A stretch of DNA of 64,000 nucleotides, taken from Mycteria americana. Its lineage: Eukaryota; Chordata; Aves; Ciconiiformes; Ciconiidae. Below the pieces are notes generated by a model. It made no database searches. It was not told where the DNA came from and saw nothing but the letters and a program-made list of their open reading frames with translations. Below, one piece after another: positions 48,201-60,842 of the stretch. Location of the stretch: positions 9,764,161 through 9,828,160 of the forward strand of contig NC_134366.1 in the NCBI RefSeq assembly GCF_035582795.1, read 5' to 3'. Numbering within the stretch: the stretch's first letter is position 1; each line of letters starts with the position of its first letter. The position numbers and the translations under genes were made by a program.

Positions 48201-48530
48201 AGAGTGGCTACAAAGAGGATGAAGGCCTCTCTTCAGAAGGAGCCACATGGAGAAGACAAAGGGCAACGGCTACAAGTTGCACCAGGAGAGGCTTCACTTG
48301 ATATAAGAAAGACAGGGGTTTTTTTGTTTTTTTTTTTTTTTTTACAGTGAGAAAATCAATCGCTGGAAAAACCTCCCCAGGGACATAATAGAGTCTCCAT
48401 CACTGGAGGTTTTCAAGATGTGATTGAACAGGGTGCTAGATAAATTATCTCATCTAGGCTCCCTTTACCATGAAAGGTTGGACCAGGTGATCTTTCGAAG
48501 TCCCTTCCAGCCTGGGCTGTTCTATGATTT
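48201..48530 (+). mobile_element. CR1 LINE 3' fragment, about 0.33 kb
   Basis: A plus-strand CR1 3' UTR: GAAGGCCTCTCTTCAGAAGG, GAGACTCCATC-type tract, GGAGGTTTTCAAGATGTGAT, AGGTTGGACCAGGTGATCTT and the terminal GGCTGTTCTATGATT. It is severely 5'-truncated and lies in the sense orientation within intron 1. Its internal T-rich block (about 48318-48344) is expanded compared with the short T-run of CR1 consensus. Confidence 0.92.
48318..48344. repeat. Expanded poly(T) tract inside a CR1 copy
   Basis: Two T runs separated by one G, continuing into ACAGTGAGAA. CR1 members normally carry about six T residues just before ACAGTGAGA, so this is probably slippage expansion after insertion. Confidence 0.75.
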
Positions 48531-49181
48531 AGTGATCATCTCCTTGTAGTGTAACGTAACAACTGTGTTGTATCGATGCTGAAATTTTTTCTCGGTATTT
48601 ACTGCAATCAGTTTACAGCTAGATTTTAATCTCATTTAAGGAGTAATGGTTACAGGGTAAACAACAAACCATGACTAAAACGAAGCAAGGACCACTTCTT
48701 GTCTCCATTGTCTGCCATACTGAAGTGAGGGAAAACTATTGTTAAGTTTTCTTCCTTTCAGATTAATTCACTTCTGATGAACTTCAGTGGTCTTAGAAGA
48801 CTTTGAGTGTAGATATCCTTGGGGTGTGAATCATGACAGGGGATGGGGCAGAGGAGGAGCTGAAGAAGGCCCCATCTATACATGTCTACCCCATATTCCT
48901 GCTGGAACTCCTGTACCAAGAGTAGCTGAACGGGTGTTTCTCTACCTCTGAGCCTGTTACTTTATTCCTCCAGCTTGAACTTAAGCTGTCATCAGTTTAG
49001 TTTCTTTAACTAATCTGAGGGCTGCTATTGTGCTCTCAGCAACGTAGTGGCTTTAAAAACCTCTTGTGAAGCTGTTGATAAAAATCAGAAGAAAAGCTTA
49101 TACTGCTAGCACAGCAAGCGCCTTTCTCTGTGTTGTGGGTCACTATCCAATTCAAAGATGTAGTAAAAATTCTCCAGTGTG

Positions 49182-49201
49182 ACAAATTCAATTGAATTTG
49201 T
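49182..49201. repeat. Perfect 20-bp palindrome
   Basis: ACAAATTCAATTGAATTTGT equals its own reverse complement over all 20 bases and has no spacer. It lies in RBM33 intron 1 outside any recognised repeat. Confidence 0.95.
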
Positions 49202-51550
49202 TGTGCTTCAGGCTATTCGGCAGCAGCATACAGGGACCGGAAATAGATTCTGCATTTGTGCCTAGAAGAAAGTGGGTGGAGTGCTGCCCGTGTTTTGGTC
49301 TCTGTGGGTATTGCATCCTACTTTATTAGGTGGTCTGAGGCAACTGGTCACTATAACTTAGAGTTATATTGCAATATTCACACACTAAAACTCCTCCAGG
49401 TGTGAAAGACCTATAGAGTTTACAATTCATGAAGTACAAATATGTGATCGTGGGCTATTGTACCAGCTAAGGACTAGTGCCAAAAACCAGTACTATTTGA
49501 ATGAGCTTGTGGCAGGCAGATTTGCTTTAAAGCATAGCAGTTTTTAATGTCTTTATGCTTCTTCGACAAGCTTTCACTGGAAGTCACATTCTTCTGAATG
49601 TTCTCTCATTTCAGGTCATCTAAATTAAACATAGCCTTAGTATCACTTGTTTTTACAAAAGCCAAACCATGCTTTATTACATCAAATACTAAACCTCAGA
49701 TTTTAGGTCACGTAGAACTTGTTGTCCAGAATAATTTAAGATGATGGTTGTCACTGACTTGACTAAAAAACCTCCAAGTAAGTAGTGTGATTGGTCCTGT
49801 GTTATATGCTGCTGTAATGCAGCTTCAGTTTTAACTATAACTTTTGGTGGCTGTGAAAGATGCTGGAGAGTTTCTGGAGAATTGCAGTTTCTCATCAGTG
49901 TCCAAAGCCATTTGGGAACCAAGTTCATGTGGATTTCATTTAAACTCTTGGCCTTCATTCACTGTTCAGTGTTTGTGAGGCAAGGACTATGACACTTTTA
50001 AAATGTTTTTCCAAAGCAAATATATTTTAAAATCCAAGCAGACTTTGGAAATGTTTTTTTTTTTTCTGTGGCTTGGTGGTTCTGGGTTTAGATGTTGTTT
50101 GTTTAAAAAAAAAAAAAAAAAAGGTATTATTTCTTTCAAGCAGTTAGAGAACTTCCATTCCAGGCAGTGTATCATAATTAGTTCTATTCTTGCTTATTGC
50201 TAGTGACTTGCTTTGCATCATGACAAACTCTCTAAAAAAAAGTTGGTTTTCAGAAAGTAGAAAGAACTTATCTCCTGTAGAAATTAATTTTTTTACTTTA
50301 TTCCTTTGAGGAAGCTAAACTCTATCCTATAGGAGTAATTTGGAAAGAAAACATGAAATACTAGTTGAGGAACATGTTATGCAATTGTTACATTGTTATA
50401 AATACTTAGTCACTGAACACTTAAGGTGTCTATGAGTAATTGTTTACCAATATAAAGACTCCATGATGTCTTTCCCTGAAAAGATAAACTAAACTGTTTG
50501 TGTTTGAGTGTGGTGTATTTGTGCGTGTGTGTTCTTGTGCCTAATGCGGTAGCAGGAGTGAATGTGACTTTCATGATGGGGTAGAGAGCTTGACTGTCTA
50601 TAATGAATGACACTGGATTTGTAGTGGGCTTCATAACGTGTTCGGTTTACATCACAGACTCAGGTTCAGGAGTTACTGTTGACCTTGTGCTTTTACTGCT
50701 AGATGTTGTCGTGATTTGTTACCAGAAGTTTTCATTCAGCTGGTGTTGATAGTACAGTTACATTGCCAGCCTGTGTTTCAGACACAGCTGTTCCTCATGA
50801 AACCTGTTGTTATTCTGTATTGCACAGCAAGAGATACCAAAATTCAGTTTGTTGTTGGGCAGAAACATAGGTCTGTTTTTAAATGGTATGCTCAGTTCCT
50901 GAAAATCAAGGCTTTACAATACCTGTGTGTTGTGTAACCTTTTACAATGAAATATGAAGAAAAATATTCTGTAGATGTAAACTATTACATAAAGATAACC
51001 TGGTAAGATGTTTTTAATCTGAAGATTTGTGCTTGAACTGCTGTCAAGTTGTTGTGTTAAGTGTTTTAAATATGATACCAGGGAATGGGATAGATCAAGA
51101 TGGGCTTGTTATGGTCAGCATTAAATCAAAGCATAGAGAACTGGCATTTTTTCATGTGGTAAATGACTTTTTTCATCTGCTTGTCCCCCCCCCAAGCAGT
51201 GCAGCTTAGTTACTTTATTAAAAGACCTGTTGGGTAAACAGTGCGTAATACTTTTTTATCCATTGAACTATTGGATCATTGTGGCATCTCCATCTTGTTT
51301 TGGATAAGGAGAAATCTTTGATGCTTTTTCAATGCCTAAAACTAATCGTATGTTTGATATTCATGATAGTGTAATATTGAAGGGAACCAAAATACAAACT
51401 TTTGAACTGTTAAGGAGGTTCATGAGACGGCGTGTAGTTAGTGTTCCAGAAGGCATGCAGGTGTATTTCTAGGATGACGAACAATGCAGTCATGAAATGT
51501 TTTTCCTCATCTAGAAGTCTTGGCCATCTCATTGCAGTGAAATACTCCAT

Positions 51551-51600
51551 CTTAGCAACAGTTGCTATGTAGGACTACCTTTTTAGGCTATGTTGGTACC
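51551..51600 (+). repeat. Dispersed 50-bp repeat, copy A
   Basis: Begins CTTAGCAACAGTTGCTATGT. It aligns without gaps to copy B (52411-52460) with about 40 of 50 identities. Flanks do not align. Family unknown to me. Confidence 0.8.
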
Positions 51601-52410
51601 ATTTTAAGACATTAAGAGCTCTGCAGTGTTCCTGCTGATTCACCTGCTACACTTGTGAGACTTGACTGTGTAGCTTAGGACTTCCATTTTACATAGAAAA
51701 ATGATTAGTGAGGGTTTTATTGAAAGGGTGTCCACAGAGTTAGAAACTACCATCAGCATAGCCAAAGAGGAAATGAGGCTTGTATTTTGTGGATTTCTAG
51801 TGTGGATGATCTGTTTTTATTAAGCAGGAAAAAAGATAACAGTTCTGGGCATATATCATAAAACTGAAAAATAAGCTGTATGGAACAGCTTATAGCACTG
51901 CTGATGCTACACCAGGGTAAAGTATAAAGCAAATAGCAACCTTTTAGTGTGGGGAACCAAGTGTGCTTGGCTGCCTTTGTGCTTATTCTGGTTCACAGCC
52001 AGCCAGAGCCTTGCGAGGCAGGCTGGTCTAACAAAACAGCCAACGTTAGTCAGTCTCTGCAGCATCCTGCAACTTCTCTGTCACTTTGATAATGGCGATT
52101 GTCTTAGAGCTGCAGTAGGAAGAGCCAAATGGTGGATTATTTCTTTTGTTTTCCTGTATAACTGGTCTGTCCTGTTTACTTATTCAGTTAGTGCTTTTTT
52201 TGGTATTTGATAGGTCTTGTGTTTTGTTTTTGTTTTTTTTTTTTTTTTTCCTTCTAGTGCTGCCTGGAAGTTAGAGAGGTGGCTTAGTGTGTTTAGTGAT
52301 CACCGGTCAGGGTCTTCCAGTTGATACCAGCTAATGCACACACATCTTGGTGAGCTTTGCTACGAAAGCCTTGAACTGAGACAAGGAGCCATAGCCATTG
52401 TATGGCATGT

Positions 52411-52460
52411 CTTAGCACCAGTTGCTATGTACAACTACCTTTGTGGGCTGCACTGGTAGC
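52411..52460 (+). repeat. Dispersed 50-bp repeat, copy B
   Basis: Begins CTTAGCACCAGTTGCTATGT, is 80 percent identical to copy A, and lies 860 bp downstream in the same orientation. Either an old segmental duplication or two fragments of an unrecognised interspersed repeat. Confidence 0.8.
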
Positions 52461-52544
52461 ACTGGAAGAAATACAAAACCTCTTCCAACTCCTACAATGG
52501 ACATTTTCCTGCTTAAAAAGCTTATGTTCATGGATTTCCGCCAG

Positions 52545-52582
52545 CCCCCCCCCCTTTTTTTTTCTTCTCTCCTCACCTCCCA
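52545..52582 (+). repeat. Homopyrimidine tract
   Basis: A C-run (52545-52554) is followed by a T-run (52555-52563) and then mixed C/T sequence with a single A near the end. It could form triplex DNA in principle. It is also a typical polypyrimidine stretch, but no adjacent exon is evident. Confidence 0.7.
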
Positions 52583-54774
52583 CACAGTAGTACTGACAAT
52601 TATAAAAAAAAAAAATCTTTGGCTGTTGCTTTCTGGTTTTGTGCTCTGCTGATGCTGAGTGTTCCTCTTTCTGTACAAGTTAATGTTTTACAGGCACTTA
52701 ACCACGCATGACACAAACATTGACTTATAAGAGTTTCTCAAGGACAAATATCCATAAATGTTATGCTGATTGTTGTTTACTGGTGTTTTCCAGTGTTATT
52801 GCCTAGACAGGTAGAAGAAAAATGAAAGTATGTGTAGTTTCAGAAATGGGTGAAAAAATGCCTCACTGAGGTTTGCTTAGGTATCACATTGCACTGCAGG
52901 TGTAAGGCCTGTGTCCATTTCAGTGCTTGCTATCTCACAAATGATGAAGCTGGCAATTAATGCTATTTTAGATGCGTGGCTGTTGTGACCTCCTTTTCTA
53001 AAGGAGAGCTAGAACCTGCTTTGGGCTCTGACAACACTTAATGTCAAAATGGCATAATTTGTAACACTCAGTGTCAGCTGTCACAGAACAAATAAGCATA
53101 AAAAAGAAAAGCTGGCTCCCTCTGCCCCAAAGATCTTTGCATCATAAATGTGTGATGAGACAGGGGGAGAAGAGATGAGAACAGGGAGGTGGTGGGGACA
53201 TATGTGGAACAGTTCTTATAAGCTGGGGTCACTGCACACAGAATGACCAGTCGTTTTTGAGGCTTTTGTACGCATCCTGCTAGAGGGGGACTTGTGAAAA
53301 GGGCTTTGCATGGATGTAATTCCACTTTGGATTTTGGTAGGAGTTGCTCATAAACGAGGAAGGATGTGAGAAATTTGGAGGGTGGAGGTTTGTGATGTTG
53401 GCTGAGTGGGGGTCCAGGTCTACACTAGAAACTTGGCAGGAACTTGGACCCTCTTTTGGTTGGTATTGTTTCTTCACTAGCAGCAATACTAGGTTGAAGC
53501 ACTTCTATGGCCATGAAACTTAACTATCTGGCCTGGAAAAGTACTATGAATTATACTGAAGAGTGTTTCTTTTTGCTGTAGAGAGATCTCAACAGGGGAA
53601 AAGGGTTTGGCATGTAACTTTGTTGTCTAGATTTAAACCTGGCTGATGTGAAAGTCCATCTGTGTAAGAATTGTGTGCTGAAGAGCTAAGATCTTGTTTT
53701 CAAGTGGAGTTGGTTTGTAATACAGTGCTCTCTAGTTCTAAAAGTGGTGCCTGGCATGAAAAAATATTATATCTTGCAAGCAAGCAGGCATAGCTTAGAA
53801 ATAAGTTACTGTCTTCCTGGTGGTGGTCATTGTCTTGAGCTGTGTTAGTCAATATGTGGACACTCGTAATTTGGGTTGCTGCAAAACGAGTCGCATTACC
53901 TTAAAAAAAAAATCTTTGGAGGTGGTTACATCAGGTCAGTGCATTACTGCAATCCAGCTGCAAGAACAATAGCAGTGCAGGATATTTGTGCCCTTAAAAT
54001 GGCAGTGCACCAAGATAATCACTGCAGCATGGTTTTAAATGACCATAAGGAGTGCAAGGTGGCATTTTTTTCTGAGACCACAAAATCGGATAATTTAGTG
54101 TTCAAGAGGAAGATAGTAAATACTTGGATATCTGTCTGGCTTTCTCCTGGGGGTGAAATAGGAATTGGAATTGAAGGAGGTTGCAATATGTAGATGTTTG
54201 AGCAGAGAAATGTAAAACAACTGTTTGTTTCAGTGGTGTTGGCCCATGTAAATTAGTTTAAATATAAAAGATTATTTAAAATATAAAAGTATCTGTAGGG
54301 AGTAAAGTGGTGAACCTGATCAAAGGGAATTGTTTTTACCTACTGTTTCAAAACAAAAGAGTTGCCACACTTGTGTTGCATTGTAATTCATACTGAGCAG
54401 TCTTATTTTCATAGCTATTTATGATTGAAATTTCTGGCTTAAAAGCTCTTAATTTAGTGACGTTGCAAGAACTGAATTTTTTCTGTTTAATGTTTTTTAC
54501 CTCCTTTTAAACTTCTATTGGTCACTAACACCTGTATTTTGATTATATGAATTAAGAAGTGAATAGGTTTGTCATTGCATGTGGGGAATATTCACTAAAG
54601 GATACTGGGTTGAGTTTAAAGAGCTGAGGACAGGTTTGATTTTGAAGGTTCATTAAAAAAAAACCAAGCAAACACAAAAAACAGTTGATCCTTGGGATTG
54701 TACTTGGTCAAAGAGTTGAGTGCAAATAGAATCAGGAGAATGACTGGATGTATGGCATCTTAAGTGTTCACCAA

Positions 54775-54865
54775 TTCAGACTGTAAGGCTGGAAGGACTG
54801 GATTGCTCAACCTCCTGTATTTTCCAGACCATTAGACTGCAGCCAGTTACCCCATGTGTTGAGCA
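54775..54865 (-). mobile_element. Old, diverged CR1 3' fragment
   Basis: Plus-strand reading contains CAGACTGTAAGGCTGGAAGG, then CAACCTCCTGTATTTTCCAG and CCATTAGACTGCAGCCAGTT. This matches the reverse complement of a turtle/crocodilian-type CR1 end (TTAGACTGTAAGGCTGGAAGGGAC, GACCTCCTGTATTG, CAGGCCATAGGACT) as I remember it. It is similar in age and type to the fragment at 28125-28320 and may extend a further 40 bp to the right. Confidence 0.65.
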
Positions 54866-55810
54866 TAACTTTTATTTGCCCACTTGTTTGACCTTACAAA
54901 AGTCATTAAAATGTGTGAAAAGACACTAATTCCAGATGTACATTCTCTCTTGGGCTGTAGCCACAGGGTGGGAGAGTGAGGGTTGAGTGTTTCTGAAGAT
55001 ACATGCTTCCAGTTTACAGGTGACAAGACATCTGGATGTCTGAACAGAGCAGATGAGCTTTGCATTTCTTTTGCAGATAAATGGAAGTTTTCATATTTTT
55101 AAGTAGCAAAATTGTCATTTGCAAACTAAGCTATGCAAGAGTAATTTGTGATTTGATAGGCTGAAGTGAGGGTACTTGTTGAGAGAAAATACATGGAGCA
55201 CCGCTTTTATCTTGGAAGGCATGTGCATGCTTAGGTACCCAGTGTAACCTGCTTCAATGACTTCTAGTGTTTTTAATACCCCAGTTGAGGTAATTGGTGG
55301 TGTATTACACCTGACTTCCCTCTTCTGTTTCTGGTTGCTGGTGCCATCCTGCCTTGTGCTGACCTGAGGTTTACTCCTGTTTTCAAAGTGCCTCTGCAGG
55401 CTCAGTGTGGGTAGATGAGCTTGTGGTCCCCAAGACAAGCAGAGATGTGGCAGACGTGGTTCCCTTCAACTCCATTGCACCTCAGTTTCATGCATCTCTG
55501 GGGAGCTCCTGTCTCTGGAATGACCTTCATTGGCAACATTTTCCAGTGATTTATCTCATGCTCTATCTGTTTTCCTCGGGTCATCCTCACATCAGTAGTG
55601 AGAAGAGGGAAAGCTATATAATACGTTATGTTTTTTTATTATTGAAACATGTTGGTATTTATTTTCCTCATGTTAAAATGGAAAGTAGAAAAAGCTATTT
55701 TTGCATATTCTAAAAAAACAACACCAGCCCCCTCAAATCCCACCTAAGTGATTGCTTCAGAAACCTTTCATTTCAGTAAGAATTATTTAATGTAGTCACC
55801 TTCTTTACAG

Positions 55811-55889
55811 ATGATGACTTTGATCAGTTTGATAAGCCTGGTGCAGAAAGGTCTTGGAGAAGAAGAGCTGGAGATGACGACTGGGACAG
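55811..55889 (+). CDS. RBM33: RBM33 coding exon 2
   Basis: The 79-base exon lies between TTCTTTACAG and the consensus donor GTAGGT. Joined to the G left over from exon 1 it encodes DDDFDQFDKPGAERSWRRRA followed by GDDDWD and the first two bases of a serine codon. This mixed acidic and arginine block is strongly characteristic of the RBM33 N-terminus in vertebrates and is the main basis for the gene identification. The exon enters in phase 1 and leaves in phase 2, so skipping it alone would break the frame. No domain of known structure is present here, and the segment is predicted to be disordered. Confidence 0.95.
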
Positions 55890-58800
55890 GTAGGTAGCAT
55901 ATCTTCACGTTCAGTTTCTGTGTGCTGAATTACATTGCTCTGTTTTCCCATTCTGGCATTTTGTGTTCTAACATTTAGAGTAGTGCATGTTTAGATACTA
56001 ATGAAGATGTCGGTTGTTATGCTTGTGTCAGCTGATGCTAGATTGTGCCAAACATGTACTTGCCTTGAGGAATATAGAGCATGCTATGAAGAGATACTAT
56101 TTAAAATTGGATAAATACAAAGTATTTGTGGTGTGTAATTAACTTTGCAATTAATGTCCTGGTTTTCCTTTTAAATATTGAGTAGATCTCAATGGTTTAA
56201 ATAGTTAGATTTTGCTAGTACTTGAATTTGCCCAACTTTTTTTTTTTTTTTAACTAGATGTTTAAATTCTTGTTCTCAAAGTCCTACTTCAGTTTTACAA
56301 TAGGGGAGAGTAATGGAGCTTAGGTATGGACTTCTATTGAAAAAATATGACTGTTACAAAGATTTAGAAATATGTATGAATTGTTATTTGGGGAGAGAAT
56401 AAGAGCATGTTCTTTTACGCAAAGGCACTCTAGCTGGAAAAGACTTTAATCAAGCTGCTGGCTAGACTTGTCTATTCTTTCTGGGAGAAAACTTCTCACT
56501 TTTTTGTGCAGTTGGTTTTTTTTTATTATACCTTTTTAGTAACAGAGACTTGTTCAGACTTTGCCAGTGGTTTTCACTGTAAAAAGGAGAAAAAACCCAT
56601 TCCAAATAGATTTTTGTCTTTTCTAGTAATTGTTCAGGTGATTGTAGTAAACAGATTTTACCCTAAGTAGTTTTCCACTGAGCTGAGCCCTTGGAGTGAA
56701 TCAGCTACTCTGTTCATCCTCATTCCAGAGGGATTAGTTTCCTCTTCTGTGCTTTTCTGCTAGGCTAAGTGGGTAGTTTTCATTGCTCTAGGAGGTAGGA
56801 GTGACTAAGGAATTTGGGCAATAGCTTCAGTATACAGGGTGTTCTGCTGTATGCTGGTGGGGGGTGTCTGCTCCCTGTCATGCCAGCACAGCTGTTTGTG
56901 GGTTGGATGGTGAACTGCATCAAGGAACTGATCTAGTTGGAGTGTGTAATTAAAATAACTTGTTCAGGCTGGGTCACTGTACCGTGCTGCCTCCCAGCCC
57001 CAGCTCTGGGTATTCAGAAATACTGAAGCCAATATTATAGGCGAAATGCTTTGTATGAGAATATTTTCTGAATTTTTTGCCTTTGCTGACTTCATGATAT
57101 GAATAGGTGGGCTCTTAGATGCTGGCTGGTCTCATTTGTTTTTGGCTGTCCTATTATCACTTCAGAAAATTTGGAAGAGTTAAACAGCCATTGTATCGGA
57201 AGTTGTAAGCTTATTGCCTATGGTAAACTCCCTGTGGCAAAGCTATTTTTATAGGACTTGAGAAATGTTATAGAGTATTTTCTCTAAGCTGAGACTTTGA
57301 AGCACACAAGGATTCAGTTTTAGAAAAAAGTTTTCATTTATGTGTTTATTATTAGCTGCATATAATTTAAGATAGATGATCAAAAAATCATATTGTTTAT
57401 TCTTTAGTGAAATTGTAAGGGAAGTGGTTTCAGGTGCAGTGCTGGAGATTGGTGTGTTTCATCTTGCTGATAACTTCAGAAAATTTTTTTACAACTGTAT
57501 CTAATAGAATATTATTTTATTTGCATGTGTTGGAAATTTTTTTATTATTATTATTAATTCTTTCTAGATTGCCAAGCTATCTTTGGAAGTGTTAAGTTCT
57601 ATGGTTGTCTGGGCAATTACAAATGTTGTACATGGATGTGTCGTTGCCTGATGTAATTGCTTGAATTTTTTTAACTACTGGCCTAATTCAGTGTAGGACA
57701 CAGTTTCTTGAAGATGGGAAAAAGGCTGAATGAACATGTTAGACTTGGGGTTTTTTAATCCTTCATGCTTTGTTTTGCAACCTAAATCACTTTTTTGTGG
57801 GGGAGGGTGAAGGAGTTATGCTTAGTCTTACTGTGTTTCTGTGTTCCATCGAGTCTTACTGTGTTGCTACTTAACTGAGTCCCATCCCCCAGTCATTTAA
57901 ATCATTTTGAATTTCCAGATCACTTTCCTTTCTGAAACACTGGAGGGTGATAACCAAGAGTGGGAAAGGCACTGTTATTTGGAAGTACAAATATAACATT
58001 GTTCTTGGAGAATTTTTCCCATTAAATTTTTTTTTTTACAAATTCTTTTCCTGAAACACTTGTGCCCTTGCTACTGCTCATGTTTAATGAGGCATGCTTA
58101 TGAAATTGGAGGCCAGTTATACTTACTTGCCAATTATTTATGACGGGCTGTTAATTTATAAATTTACCTCTAAGTATCCCAAAGCTTGGGTTTGGGAAAA
58201 ACATGCAGTTCTGGTGCTGTCCTGTGAGATGACAGGGCTGATTTAGTAGTTGACTTTTGCTGAAATTTGCTTGTTCTGACCCTTCTCTGAGATTATTCGT
58301 TTCTCTACACTGGCAGAAAACTTTCCACTTTTTGTTGTCTGTCTTTTTTATTATTATTTTCTCTTCCTCATTTGGTGAGCAGAATTTATTCAGTGAGGGG
58401 AATGTTGAGTATTGGGAGTTGAGGAAGGGGAGGAAATGGGTCCATCTCTTCTGAGAGCAGTGAACTCTTAGATTATTTTAACCCTAATTTCCTAGAATTG
58501 TGATTTTGGAAAGACCTTTGTGTCTTGATGATAGTGAGGGTGAGTTGCCTTTGGAACTATTGCAGATGTGTACTTTTTTAATTCCAGTTTAATTTATTTT
58601 GTGTGGCTTTGTGCGGTATCAGATTACAACCATTCGTTTTTGTCTGTTTTTCTCATCTAACCTAAGATCTTTTAGTATCTGTGGGTTTTTTCTTTTTTTG
58701 GGGTTTGTGGGTTTTTTTTTTTTTTTTTTTGCTTGTTTTAATAGTCAGATCTGGTAACTCTGGTCCCTCTTCTTTCTGATAGATAACTTCAGAACTGGCT

Positions 58801-60589
58801 ATTTTAAAAGAAGCTTGAGATAGGTCTGCTTTACTGTGTAGGCTTTTCACTGTTACTTTGTTTATTCAAAAACTTACCAGTGACGATTTTTCTTCTTTTA
58901 ATTTATCAATGAAAATACTGAATGACATTGACTATTTTAATAAGTTTTGAGGGGCATTCTGCGAAACGCTTGTTTCTGTTATGAGCTTCACTTATGTGCT
59001 AGTGTGAATTTTTTTGACTGTCAGGTAATGAGCCAAAGCATTTAAAAATCTAGAATATGTATGCAATTACTTCTATTGACTAAATGTTTTATCTTATTTT
59101 AAAAAATCACATCGAGGATGTTTTTTAGTAAAGCGATGAATAGCCCTAACTATGTTTAGATAATTAATTTAATCTTTTGCTTTCTTTTCCATTCCTTCTT
59201 GGTCTGGATTTCTTACTATGTGAACTTGCTTTTCATCTTTGAATGCTGCTATAACACATGCTCTTGCTGTCTTTCAGAATTTCTCTAGTGCAGCTTTATT
59301 AAAAGCTGTCAGTGGTGGACCATAGTGCTGGGAAATATTTTCAAACCTTTTGATGCATTTGTCAGATTACTGGCAGCTGAAGAGATTAGTGACTTTTTCC
59401 TACTTCAGTTTTGGCTCTAGATTCTCCTGAAACCATTTCTGTTACATAGAGTTTTCTGTCTCTGAAATAAAGGGCTTAAATTCTAGTCAGTTTGCTCTTT
59501 GGGATGTATGTTATGTCTTATGTTCCAATTTTTGTTTAATATTGCAGTGAGCACAAAACAATTGCTATTTGTTGATGTTCAGTCATTCCTGGAACTGTTT
59601 GAGATCAGTAACTATGGACAAATACTGTGTACTGATGATAACGTCCTATTTAGTGCTGATTTGGAATATCATCTGTTCTCTTCTAGCCCACAAGATTTTT
59701 ATTCCCCTCCTGCATTATCTGTACAGTAACCATCTCTGAAAGAGATGTATCCATCTGCAAAAACAACTTTTAGCACTGATTTATGTCTTGGGATTGGCTT
59801 CCCCATTTTCAAGTATTTCCTATATTGTCCTAAGGAACTCTCACACATATTTCCATTCTGTTCATATAGCCCATTCTCACTTCAGGGTATTCAATTTTTA
59901 TGTAGTATCTAAGGCATGAGGTTTTGTTTGTTTGGGGTTTTTTTTGTTTTTTAAGGTATGCAGGTAGAAATAGGTTCACGTTCTTGAAATACAGCTTGTA
60001 TTTCAAGTCACTGGCATCTCATTTTAGTATTAGGACATGCATGTTCTAATATGGGCATTTGTCAGTAATAAGTGTTTATTATAGAAGGGGGGGATCTGTT
60101 TATTCCTGTCACTAGATAATTCTTTCACTGAAGGAGGAATGGGATTAAGCAGTTGTCCTAAAGCTTAACTAATCTGTAGTTCTTTGTGTTGTATCCTATT
60201 TATGGGACAGATGCTATGTGATGGCAAAAGTTTTGTAAGCCAGGTATTTCTATGCTTCCTGAATTCTTAGCCACACTTACAAAGATGGTGAAACATGCAT
60301 TTGATTTTGTCATCCTACAAATGTCTGTTTGACCTTACCCTCAACCTGAGGAGGAGGGGATAAAGTATTTATGGAAGATCAAGGCCTAAGTGGCTGTCAA
60401 GCCAGCTGACCTCCCAGTGCCTCCTTGCTGAAGTGCAGCTTGGGCCACCTGGTGGCTTGTAGACGGAGTTGTGCCCACAGGACACTACTGTCTTGCTTGC
60501 TTCTTCCCTTGAGAGGTGGGAAACAGCATTTTGGACAATATGCCCAAATGGCCTTGAAGTGAAGGATCTAGAGTGGGGACCTAGCTAAC

Positions 60590-60760
60590 AAGTTGCCCAG
60601 AGAGGTAGTGGAGGCCCCGTCCCTGGAAACATTCAAGGTCAGGCTGGACGGGGCTCTGAGCAACCTGATCTAGTTAAAGATGTCCCTGCTCTTGCAGGGG
60701 GCTTGGACTAGATGACCTTGAAAGGTACCTTCCAACCCAAAGTATTCTGTGATTCTATGA
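60590..60760 (+). mobile_element. CR1 LINE 3'-end fragment, about 0.17 kb
   Basis: Sense-oriented CR1 3' end with AGTTGCCCAGAGAGGTAGTG, CATTCAAGGTCAGGCTGGAC, GGGGCTTGGACTAGATGACC, CCTTCCAACCCAAAGTATTC and the terminal TGTGATTCTATGA. It is heavily 5'-truncated, as most CR1 insertions are, and belongs to a different subfamily from the copies at 30060 and 48201. Confidence 0.93.
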
Positions 60761-60842
60761 ATCATGTTTTAAATGCCTGCACTTTGTCTAGGTTTATGTG
60801 CTGTGTTATAGTTGGAGGGATACGGAAAGGAGAGCATATGGA

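Larger units (their letters stand above)
45443..55810 (+). other. RBM33: RBM33 intron 1 (10,368 bp)
   Basis: Bounded by GTGGGT at the left and a TTCTTTACAG acceptor at the right. The first 400 bp are still CpG-rich. The remainder is AT-rich with many homopolymer tracts. It contains a CR1 fragment (48201-48530), a perfect 20-bp palindrome (49182-49201), a duplicated 50-bp element (51551-51600 and 52411-52460), a homopyrimidine tract (52545-52582) and an old CR1 fragment (54775-54865). No open frame in it resembles a known protein. Confidence 0.88.

Noticed and set aside
50055..50122. T-run followed 40 bases later by an A17 run, a possible long hairpin
   Set aside because: Homopolymers pair trivially, and both are common in this intron, so no specific structure can be claimed.
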